64,000 bases of DNA from assembly GCF_000772105.1 (NCBI RefSeq), contig NZ_CP009354.1:1178001-1242000 (forward strand), read 5' to 3'. This DNA is from Vibrio tubiashii ATCC 19109 (lineage in GTDB: Bacteria; Pseudomonadota; Gammaproteobacteria; Enterobacterales; Vibrionaceae). Positions 28,611 to 35,858 of this stretch are shown here, piece after piece (within the stretch, counting starts at the first letter, position 1; every line of letters starts with the position of its first letter). Under the pieces are notes generated by a model, which saw only the letters and a list, made by a program, of their open reading frames with translations, searched no databases and had not been told where the DNA came from. The translations under genes and the position numbers were made by a program.

Positions 28611-30638
28611 ATGAATTACATTAACAGCGAAAACAAAAATGGCTTGTGGGAACTTGAAATTAAAGGTATCGAAGACCCAATATTAGCCAGTGAGTATCTA
28701 GGGCTTTATGGTTCGATACCTGATGAAGCTCGTACAGCATCAATAAAGAAGAAAATTGTAGTTCATAACGCGGAAGGTGAAGACTTTATTCAATGTGGTT
28801 ATTGTGGTCTCCCTGTAAGGTATCGAGCACGAAGCGCCACTAGCAGGGCTGCTTTCTATCATAAGCATATTCCTGAATTAGACGAGGTCGATTGTCCATT
28901 CCACAGTGACTACAAGGGTGACTTTGTATTCACTGAAGCCGAAATGCATGAAACTCAATGGCACTTTCGCACAAAGCACTTTATTGCCGGTACATTGAGG
29001 GAATCAGATCAGATAAAGCGTGATTCTATCCAAGTAGAAAAGTTTGTCTTTGCAGAAAAAGGCACTTCCAAAAAATGGCGCAAGCCGGATATTTACTTTG
29101 AAGACACCAATGGTAATCGATTCGCGATAGAGTTGATTCAAGGTTGGTTGGACCCAGAAATAATTCATGCTCGCGAGCAGTTCTTCTTAGGGGAAGAGAT
29201 CAACCTGATTTGGTTGTTTAGTGAAGGTCGAAGCGATTCTATTTTCTATTACATCATGTACGGTACCGCCTTAGAGGCTCATCCTGAAAGTTTTGCGGAG
29301 TTTGAGAGCAAAGTGAAAGACATCCAATGTAATGCCTTTGTTTTCTCTCAAGAAGCGTTAGATAAAAGCCAAGAGAGTGGAGAGTTCTACTTCGAGGCAC
29401 ATTTCCCCGAGTTTGATTTTAAATCAACAGAGCTTTTCTTAGAGATGAGCTATGGGTGTCAAATGGTGGTTTTGAGTGACTTAATATTGTCTCCAGAAAG
29501 GCTACCATACGCAATCAATACAAAAGCTGCTTTGCATGGAAAGCAACAAGAACTGTCAGCTGCTATACAGGAAAAGGCTCAACGAGAGTCTCGGCAGTCA
29601 GTAAAACGAATCTATCAAGTGCTTGATCAGATTGCTTCTTGTGGAGAGAAGGGTGAGCTTTCATCGTTATCACTGACGCATTTATCAGATGAGATAAATG
29701 AGTGCTTTGATTATGTATTACTGGAGTATGATGAACGGAGCTCCCTACTTGGATTAACTCGTCAAACAATCGCCCTAGAAAGAGCTAGGCTTGAAGAGCG
29801 ACAAAGGAAAGCTCAGCGCATAGAGCATGCCAAGGAGCTTAGAGGGTTACGGCATCAATTGATTTATGTCCGACAAGCGCTAAAACAAAGTATTACAATT
29901 CAAGAACTAACATCGCTCAGGTACCGCCTGGCAGATGTTGCGAGTAATTACTGGAATGTTATATCTAGTGATCTATCTTCTAGCGTTTGGGAGCGTTATT
30001 TGAATCTTCTTTTAACAAACATTGGTGACCAAACAGAATTGCTTACCAAAGATTTACCTAAGCCTATGGCTCTCTGGAGAATCACTAATGATCTTCTCAG
30101 CTACTCACTTGAGAAACGTATGCAACTTTTTGAATCTCGTAGTCCATTGGCAATCGAGATGTCGCAACAGCAATCAGCGTACTTAACCTATAAGTCGCCT
30201 GCAGAAACCCAAATGTTTGAAGAGAAACTGAATGAGATTAAGAACAGGACCAAAACACAATTTCTGAATACCAATTGGAAAGATTTGATGGGGACCTGGA
30301 ACCCTGATTCTACTTATCGAGATTCAATCGAAAGGGCGGGATTATTGCTGCGCGTTGAAGACCCTTCAGAGCTAGAAGCTAACGAACAAGATTGGGTTGA
30401 AGAAGCCCTAAATATGTTCGTTGAACGATTAGTTGTCTTGATTAATGAGCACTATAACAAAGCATTCATAAAAGCTTATGGCCGAGTAGATGCAGATGCG
30501 TTGGGAAAACTATTGAACTTTTGGGACTGGTTGCATGATGGATTTTATATTTACAATCAACCTGAAGCAGTAAATAGAGCTCATCAACTAAAACAATACT
30601 TACTGCACAACGACACTTCAGCAATAGAGTGGAAATAG
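28611..30638 (+). CDS. CoiA-like predicted nuclease with N-terminal zinc motif
   Basis: The 675-residue product starts at ATG 28611 (GGTGG five bases upstream); a GTG nine bases earlier is possible. Residues about 60-105 contain a Cys/His set (CGYCGLPVRYRAR, YHKH, CPFH) like the zinc-finger region of CoiA-family proteins. A PD-(D/E)xK-like core follows: Asp160 in KPDIYF, then Glu174 and Gln177 in AIELIQ. The long C-terminal half is helical, with a charged coiled coil (about 375-415). It resembles CoiA competence nucleases and DUF6035-type proteins. It is first in an operon with the SRA-HNH, Nudix and DUF2075 genes; gaps are 4-12 bp or overlaps. A defence role is inferred from context. Confidence 0.65.
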   Translation: MNYINSENKNGLWELEIKGIEDPILASEYLGLYGSIPDEARTASIKKKIVVHNAEGEDFIQCGYCGLPVRYRARSATSRAAFYHKHIPELDEVDCPFHSDYKGDFVFTEAEMHETQWHFRTKHFIAGTLRESDQIKRDSIQVEKFVFAEKGTSKKWRKPDIYFEDTNGNRFAIELIQGWLDPEIIHAREQFFLGEEINLIWLFSEGRSDSIFYYIMYGTALEAHPESFAEFESKVKDIQCNAFVFSQEALDKSQESGEFYFEAHFPEFDFKSTELFLEMSYGCQMVVLSDLILSPERLPYAINTKAALHGKQQELSAAIQEKAQRESRQSVKRIYQVLDQIASCGEKGELSSLSLTHLSDEINECFDYVLLEYDERSSLLGLTRQTIALERARLEERQRKAQRIEHAKELRGLRHQLIYVRQALKQSITIQELTSLRYRLADVASNYWNVISSDLSSSVWERYLNLLLTNIGDQTELLTKDLPKPMALWRITNDLLSYSLEKRMQLFESRSPLAIEMSQQQSAYLTYKSPAETQMFEEKLNEIKNRTKTQFLNTNWKDLMGTWNPDSTYRDSIERAGLLLRVEDPSELEANEQDWVEEALNMFVERLVVLINEHYNKAFIKAYGRVDADALGKLLNFWDWLHDGFYIYNQPEAVNRAHQLKQYLLHNDTSAIEWK

Positions 30639-30642
30639 CACC

Positions 30643-31479
30643 ATGTATGAACATAACTCTCTTCCCGCCGGCACAAAACTCAATAACGCAGAGTTATGCG
30701 AAGTCTTCGGTTGTAGCCCACAAGGTGGGATGCGTCGCTCTCATAAAACCAATACATTGGTCATTGTATCGAACCATATCAAGTCTATTTATGATGATCG
30801 CTGGGTAGGGGACGTTCTCCACTATACTGGCATGGGTTCTAAAGGCGATCAAAGCCTGACGTTTCAGCAGAATAAAACGCTAGCTGAATCGAGAACCAAT
30901 GGTGTCGCTGTTCACTTATTTGAGGTGTTTACGGACCAAGAATACACCTATGTTGGCGAAGTCGCTCTCGACGGTGAACCGTACTCGGAAACGCAAGATG
31001 ATGAACAAGATAACCCAAGAAGAGCATATATATTTCCTCTAAAGCTTATAACGGGTGAGCGCTAGGTTAGAAAAGAAGATCGCGAGAACGTAGAGAGTGT
31101 CCGAGTTCGTAAGGCCAAGAAATTGACTCTTGAGGAGCTTCAGTCTTTGGCGACAAAAGGTGGAAAAATCGCTACACGGTACCAACAACAATCCACCAGC
31201 TATGAGCGAAATATTTGGGTAGCAGAACTGGCTAAACGCCTTGCTAAAGGTCAGTGCCAACTTTGTCTACAACCGGCGCCATTTAAAAATGCGAAAGGCG
31301 AGCCATATCTCGAGACACACCATATTGTTTGGCTCGCCAAAGGTGGAGACGATACGGTTGAAAATACAGTCGCATTATGCCCCAATTGCCACAAGAAAAT
31401 GCATATCGTAGATGACGCAAAGGATGTTGAGGTTTTAAAATCTCGTAGCAATAAATTGTTAGAAGAGCTAAATCAATGA
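30643..31479 (+). pseudogene. SRA-HNH (McrA-like) endonuclease gene split by an in-frame amber codon
   Basis: One continuous reading frame of 279 codons is interrupted by TAG at 31063-31065. Residues 1-140 form an SRA/YDG-like modified-base-binding domain (GDVLHYTGMGSKGDQ, VHLFEVF). After the TAG the same frame continues through a charged linker (RKEDRENVESVRVRKAKKL) into an HNH domain (CQLC, ETHHIVWLAKGG, NTVALCPNCHKKMH). Together these make a type IV enzyme cutting 5-methylcytosine or otherwise modified DNA. As written only the SRA part is made, unless the TAG is suppressed or the HNH part starts alone at a TTG (31123). The gene overlaps the Nudix start by 4 bases, so the operon is otherwise intact. 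Sequencing error is possible. Confidence 0.8.
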
Positions 31480-31877
31480 GTAAGAAACACATTGAAGTCG
31501 TTGCGGCTGTACTGAAAAATGAAGGTGAATTCCTAGCCGTACAAAGAGCGCCATCAAAGCTAGATTATGTTAGCGAAAAATGGGAGTTTCCAGGCGGTAA
31601 AGTAGAAGCAGGAGAAACGCTTGTTGCAGCTATTACCAGGGAGCTAGATGAAGAGTTAAGAATTGCCGTTACTGAACCACAGTTTTTGTTGACGATTGAG
31701 CATAGCTACCCTGATTTTGATATCACCATGCATTGCTTTGTTATTGAGGTAATAACGCGCGAACTTGAGCTCACGGAGCATATTGACTCTCGCTGGTTAT
31801 CGAAAGACCAACTTTGGGGTGTTGATTGGGCTGCGGCCGATATACCGGCTGTTGAAAAACTCAAGTCTACGTTCTGA
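31476..31877 (+). CDS. MutT-like Nudix hydrolase
   Basis: The 133-residue product carries the Nudix box GKVEAGETLVAAITRELDEE (Gx5Ex7REuxEExGu form). The N-terminal KHIEVVAAVLKNEGEFLAVQR and the WEFPGGKVE strand match (deoxy)nucleoside-triphosphate pyrophosphohydrolases of the MutT type. A housekeeping MutT would lie elsewhere. Here it overlaps the HNH gene by 4 bases and is followed 12 bp later by the DUF2075 gene, so it belongs to the defence operon. A role in hydrolysing a signal or modified nucleotide is inference. Confidence 0.85.
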   Translation: MSKKHIEVVAAVLKNEGEFLAVQRAPSKLDYVSEKWEFPGGKVEAGETLVAAITRELDEELRIAVTEPQFLLTIEHSYPDFDITMHCFVIEVITRELELTEHIDSRWLSKDQLWGVDWAAADIPAVEKLKSTF

Positions 31878-31889
31878 AGGATTACGAAA

Positions 31890-33791
31890 ATGGACCTAAA
31901 AGCAGGCTGGGATGGGACTTGGCAAGACTTTCTTTCTACAGACAAAGCTAGTTTTCTAGAGTCGTTAGTATCTTTCCATCGTAGTTTGAGTTGGACGCAA
32001 GATCTCGATCCTGCGCAACGCTACGCATGGGAAACTGAATACGATGTAATGACATCTACCCTTAATCACGTTATTACAGAAACTCAAGTGGAACCAGAGA
32101 AGTGCTGGATAGCCTTTGAACAAGAATTGATTGGTGAAGGCGGAAAACGAGCGGCGGATGTTAACCTAGTTACTCCAGCTGGCGAATTGTTTGTAGTCGA
32201 GTTCAAACATAAGCAAGAAGCCTCTGAATACGAAATTCTTCGAGCAAACTCTGATTTGCAAACAATGCGACGCTATCACAGTGAATCTATCGACCTAGTC
32301 GGTCATGGCTTTGTTGTACTCACTAAACCTGGTGCTAAGCCGTTCCAATACCCAAATGTTGTGTGTGACATCGCAGATGATGGTCTGGCTCCCCAGTTAG
32401 CTTCACAGCTTATAACGTCATTAAGTAAACCTAGTTACTATAATGTGCTCCAGTGGGAAAAAGGTGAATTTTATCGCCAACCAAGCATATTGCATGGCAC
32501 TGCTCAGGTCTTTTTCGACGCTAAAATACCTACGCTAAAAACCTCGGCCGGTGAAAATATTGACCAGGCACGCGCGGCACTGTTAAACCTTTATCAGCAT
32601 GCTAGGGACAAGCAGCAAAGATATGTTGTTGTCGTTCATGGGCGCCCTGGTGCCGGTAAGACTCTACTGGGCATTAGTTCTGTTGCGGAAATTGCACGTA
32701 GTGAGAGCGCAAAGCAGAGCGAACCTATTTTTCTTTCTGGCAATGGACCTCTCGTTCAGGTGCTACAACATACGTTAGATTATAGTGGTAAGCAGTCAGT
32801 TGGCCGGACAGGAGATAAGGTCATTGATGGTCGGGTGATGATCCAAGACCTGCTCCCGTTCAAGAAGGATCTGAAGCGCTCACTAACATCACGCAGAGAG
32901 ACTTTTGTCGTATTTGATGAAGCACAGCGAGCGTGGGACAAAGCAAGCCCTAGAGAATCACAATCACCGTCTGAGTTAATGTTGTTTTGTAACTGGCTTG
33001 CTTGTCAACCGTTTGGAGTGTTGGTGCTTTTGGTGGGGGATGGTCAAGCGATCCATCGCAATGAGATGCAGTTAGATCAGATGCTAGCAGACCTAGATGC
33101 AGCAATAAGAGCGCAAAACGGCAAAGTCATCCCTATTATGCCATCGCTGCACGCCGATAAAATGCAACTCGTTATGCCAATTAAGAAAGACGTGTATAAC
33201 CTTAAAACGCCCATTCGGCAGGCCTATACAGAGAGTTTAGACAAGTGGATTGAAGCGGTTCTATCTAACAATTCTGACCAAGCTCAAAAAGTCGCTTTGG
33301 ATATTCAGGCTTACTACCCATTGCGACTGACTCAAAACCAGCAAACTGCTGAAACTTATGCTCTGGGTGTACAACAAACTATGCACGAGGGAAACAAGCT
33401 TCAAGATGCCTTTAGAACAGGCTGGTTGATGTCCAGCCAAGGTGGCAAGTTTATTGAGGAAGTCCAGAAAGATAAATACAAACCAGGGAAACATATTGGC
33501 CCTTGGTACGTTGAGCCACCAAGTTCTGAAAATTCATGTTGTCAATTTGAAGCGGCTTGTACTGAGTTTAGTTGTCAAGGTTTAGAACTATCACTTGCTC
33601 TGTTTAACTGGGGGCAGGATATGGTCTATCGCAAAGGAAAGCTGGTGGCTGAAGACCGGCGCCAGTACGAACATTACACGGAGGGGAGTTATAGAGTATT
33701 GCTCAGTCGTGGGCGTAGTGGTTTGGTCATAAAGTGTGATGACCAGGAAACGTTCGAATACTTGAAACAATGTGGTATGCAGGTAATCTAA
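31890..33791 (+). CDS. Nuclease-helicase fusion: PD-(D/E)xK plus DUF2075 (Schlafen-type) ATPase
   Basis: The 633-residue product has an N-terminal nuclease-like fold with Asp90 (AADVNL) and Glu104-x-Lys106 (VEFKHK), the PD-(D/E)xK spacing. A DUF2075 superfamily 1 helicase-like ATPase follows: Walker A GRPGAGKT (251-258), Walker B FVVFDEAQRAWD, and a C-terminal SYRVLLSRGRSGLVI motif VI. DUF2075 ATPases are found in Schlafen-like and defence proteins. It closes the module 1 operon and ends next to a hairpin terminator. Confidence 0.82.
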   Translation: MDLKAGWDGTWQDFLSTDKASFLESLVSFHRSLSWTQDLDPAQRYAWETEYDVMTSTLNHVITETQVEPEKCWIAFEQELIGEGGKRAADVNLVTPAGELFVVEFKHKQEASEYEILRANSDLQTMRRYHSESIDLVGHGFVVLTKPGAKPFQYPNVVCDIADDGLAPQLASQLITSLSKPSYYNVLQWEKGEFYRQPSILHGTAQVFFDAKIPTLKTSAGENIDQARAALLNLYQHARDKQQRYVVVVHGRPGAGKTLLGISSVAEIARSESAKQSEPIFLSGNGPLVQVLQHTLDYSGKQSVGRTGDKVIDGRVMIQDLLPFKKDLKRSLTSRRETFVVFDEAQRAWDKASPRESQSPSELMLFCNWLACQPFGVLVLLVGDGQAIHRNEMQLDQMLADLDAAIRAQNGKVIPIMPSLHADKMQLVMPIKKDVYNLKTPIRQAYTESLDKWIEAVLSNNSDQAQKVALDIQAYYPLRLTQNQQTAETYALGVQQTMHEGNKLQDAFRTGWLMSSQGGKFIEEVQKDKYKPGKHIGPWYVEPPSSENSCCQFEAACTEFSCQGLELSLALFNWGQDMVYRKGKLVAEDRRQYEHYTEGSYRVLLSRGRSGLVIKCDDQETFEYLKQCGMQVI

Positions 33792-33843
33792 TATGTGAAC
33801 AGCACATTGTTTGGGCATTCTATTAGTTTTCTAGCAAATATCA

Positions 33844-33877
33844 GAAAGGAGTGGGTTATGTGCATCCCACTCCTTTC
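33844..33877. terminator. Hairpin between convergent genes
   Basis: A perfect 12-bp stem (GAAAGGAGTGGG / CCCACTCCTTTC) with a ten-base loop lies between the DUF2075 gene and the convergent LRAT gene. The T tract is short, so it is a likely but not ideal bidirectional terminator. Confidence 0.7.
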
Positions 33878-33881
33878 ATGT

Positions 33882-34343
33882 TTATACAACACAATCGTAT
33901 TTACGAGCTGCATTGACAGCCATACATCCGATAAGACCACCAGCTAAAATATACAGCAAAGAGTTTTTCGATTGGTTGTAGTGAGACAAAAGTAAGCCTG
34001 CAACAGCGCCAAGGCCTGCACCTTGTAGCTGCTCACTTGAAGGTTTGCCGTGTAGTACTGTAGAGGCTAAATGCTCACAGTTATTATCTAACACCCCATA
34101 TTTTCTCGCTTTCTTAATCAATTGCTCTGCTTGGTTGAACAGTTCATTTTTCTTTTCGTCACATAGGTGACTTAAGACTACCTTGATTGGTTTTCCATTC
34201 GCGTACTCTTCTAAGGCACAAATTTCTACGTTGCCATCTGGCGAGTTGTGAAGTACTCGCCCTTTACCTAGGTAGATTCCGGCATGCTCTACCAGCAGCT
34301 TTGAACGATAAAGTAGGTCACCAATACTAAGATTACTATTCAT
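33882..34343 (-). CDS. LRAT-fold (NlpC/P60-like) putative membrane acyltransferase/phospholipase
   Basis: The ATG at 34343, with AGGGG eight bases upstream, gives 153 residues; a longer frame to 34436 has no ribosome site. An H-H-C triad is visible: His20 (VEHAGIY), His32 (VLHNSP) and Cys89 in NNCEH, the signature of lecithin:retinol acyltransferase-type enzymes that act on phospholipids. Residues about 105-145 form Gly/Ala-rich hydrophobic segments, so it should be membrane-bound. It is divergent from an XRE regulator that also ends in a membrane segment. The function in this setting is unknown; attack on membrane lipids is inference. Confidence 0.72.
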   Translation of the reverse strand: MNSNLSIGDLLYRSKLLVEHAGIYLGKGRVLHNSPDGNVEICALEEYANGKPIKVVLSHLCDEKKNELFNQAEQLIKKARKYGVLDNNCEHLASTVLHGKPSSEQLQGAGLGAVAGLLLSHYNQSKNSLLYILAGGLIGCMAVNAARKYDCVV

Positions 34344-34474
34344 AATTTCCCCTTTTTGATTTAAAGTATGTGTATTCAAAATTAACATTGAAATGCGTAA
34401 AACGTATATCAATGCATTTAAGTTATACCTATGCACTTAATTGATCAAGTGTTATTTAGTTATTGGTGGTAAAA

Positions 34475-34864
34475 ATGCAAGATAAAATGGTTTCTTACTC
34501 ATCGATTCTGGGTGTGGTCGTCGCGAATAAGCGCAAAGAACTAGGCATAGAGCAGAGCGTATTAGCTGAAAAAATGGGGCTCTCACAAGCTAGCTATAGT
34601 CGTTTGGAATCAGGAAAGTCAACGTTCTCTGTTGATCAGATGTTTGAATGTGCTAAAGCTCTTCGTATAGCTCCAGATGAACTTTTTAATTCGGTTGTGA
34701 ATACAGTTAATAATCTCAAGGAAAGTGAACAGGTGTCTGTTCAAGCCCAACTCAGAGGTAACGCAACGAAAGCGAAGTCTGAAGGGGGGAGCAATGTAGG
34801 TACTTTCATAGCGGGAGCGGCCTTGGGAGCATTAATAGTTGGATTGGCTGGTAAGTCCAAATAA
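34475..34864 (+). CDS. XRE-family regulator with C-terminal membrane segment
   Basis: The ATG at 34475 gives 129 residues; an in-frame TTG four codons earlier is less likely. The N-terminal helix-turn-helix is clear (RKELGIEQSVLAEKMGLSQA then SYSRLESGKSTF). The C-terminus is GTFIAGAALGALIVGLAG, a glycine-zipper-like transmembrane stretch. A DNA-binding protein tethered to the membrane beside a divergently encoded membrane enzyme suggests a linked regulatory pair. Its 131-base promoter region is shared with the LRAT gene. Confidence 0.78.
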   Translation: MQDKMVSYSSILGVVVANKRKELGIEQSVLAEKMGLSQASYSRLESGKSTFSVDQMFECAKALRIAPDELFNSVVNTVNNLKESEQVSVQAQLRGNATKAKSEGGSNVGTFIAGAALGALIVGLAGKSK

Positions 34865-34942
34865 ACGTAACGGATATCAATGTAACTGATTGTATATCTT
34901 GGTATATTGCCGAACTAAAAGTCAAAATGGTTAGGGTGTGTA

Positions 34943-35848
34943 GTGCTTCCAAGTTATCAGGATTTAATGAAGCCAGTGTTAGAGGCTGCGAAGAATGAAG
35001 AAGTTAAGCTCAGCAACGTTGTAGGCTTGCTAGCGGAGCAATTCAATCTGTCAGAAGACGAGAGAACTGAGCTCCTTCCTAGTGGACGACAAACGGCATT
35101 CACGAACCGAGTTGGATGGGCCAAAACCTATTTAGCGAAAGCAGGGCTTTTGGATTCGACAAGACGTGGTCATTTCGTGATAACAGAATTGGGGCAAGAT
35201 GCACTAAACAGTGGTGAAGAGATCAATAACCAATACCTAAAACGTTTTGATGACTTCAATGCGTTCACTAAGCAAAAAAACGGTGATTCAGACAAAGTTG
35301 AAGAGGCAACGGTGTCTGACAATGATGCGACACCAGATGAAGTACTAAGAGCTGCTTACAAACAGATTAACGACGCGTTAGCCTCAGACATCTTATCTCG
35401 AACCCGTAAAGTGTCTCCAGCCTTCTTTGAACAACTACTGATCGACTTGCTACTAGCAATGGGATATGGCGGGAACGATGAGGGTATGGCTCATACGCTA
35501 GGAAAGAGCGGCGATAACGGTGTCGATGGCGTGATTAATCAAGACCCACTTGGGGTTGACCAGGTTTACATTCAGGCCAAGCGTTATGCAGACGGTAACA
35601 ATGTTGGTGCTGGTGAAATTCGAGACTTCTTTGGTGCGCTTAATCTGAAGAAAGCACAAAAAGGTATTTTCATTACCACATCAGAATTTACCTCATCAGC
35701 TATCCAAACAGTGAAAGACCTAGGTATGCGCATAGTGCTTATCAATGGTAAAGAGTTGGCTAAGCTGATGCTGCGCTACAACATTGGTAGCCGAGATGAG
35801 CAGGTGTTACACCTGAAGAAAATAGACGAAGAGTTTTTTGAAGTTTAA
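34943..35848 (+). CDS. Mrr-family restriction endonuclease
   Basis: The 301-residue product starts at GTG. An N-terminal winged-helix Mrr_N domain (LPSYQDLMKPVLEAA, RVGWAKTYLAKAGLLDST then RRGHFVITELG) precedes an Mrr_cat nuclease with Asp195 (GVDGVI) and Gln211-x-Lys213 (QAKRY), the PD-(D/E)xK variant of Mrr. Mrr enzymes are type IV nucleases acting on methylated DNA. The gene lies 10 bp before hsdR, so it is probably co-transcribed with the type I system. Its operonic position is unusual. Confidence 0.88.
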   Translation: MLPSYQDLMKPVLEAAKNEEVKLSNVVGLLAEQFNLSEDERTELLPSGRQTAFTNRVGWAKTYLAKAGLLDSTRRGHFVITELGQDALNSGEEINNQYLKRFDDFNAFTKQKNGDSDKVEEATVSDNDATPDEVLRAAYKQINDALASDILSRTRKVSPAFFEQLLIDLLLAMGYGGNDEGMAHTLGKSGDNGVDGVINQDPLGVDQVYIQAKRYADGNNVGAGEIRDFFGALNLKKAQKGIFITTSEFTSSAIQTVKDLGMRIVLINGKELAKLMLRYNIGSRDEQVLHLKKIDEEFFEV

Positions 35849-35858
35849 GGGTAATGGA

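Noticed and set aside
31123..31479. HNH gene as an independent CDS starting at TTG 31123
   Set aside because: It is in the same frame as the SRA-like ORF with an open frame back to the TAG at 31063, and no Shine-Dalgarno sequence precedes the TTG. A split single gene explains it better.
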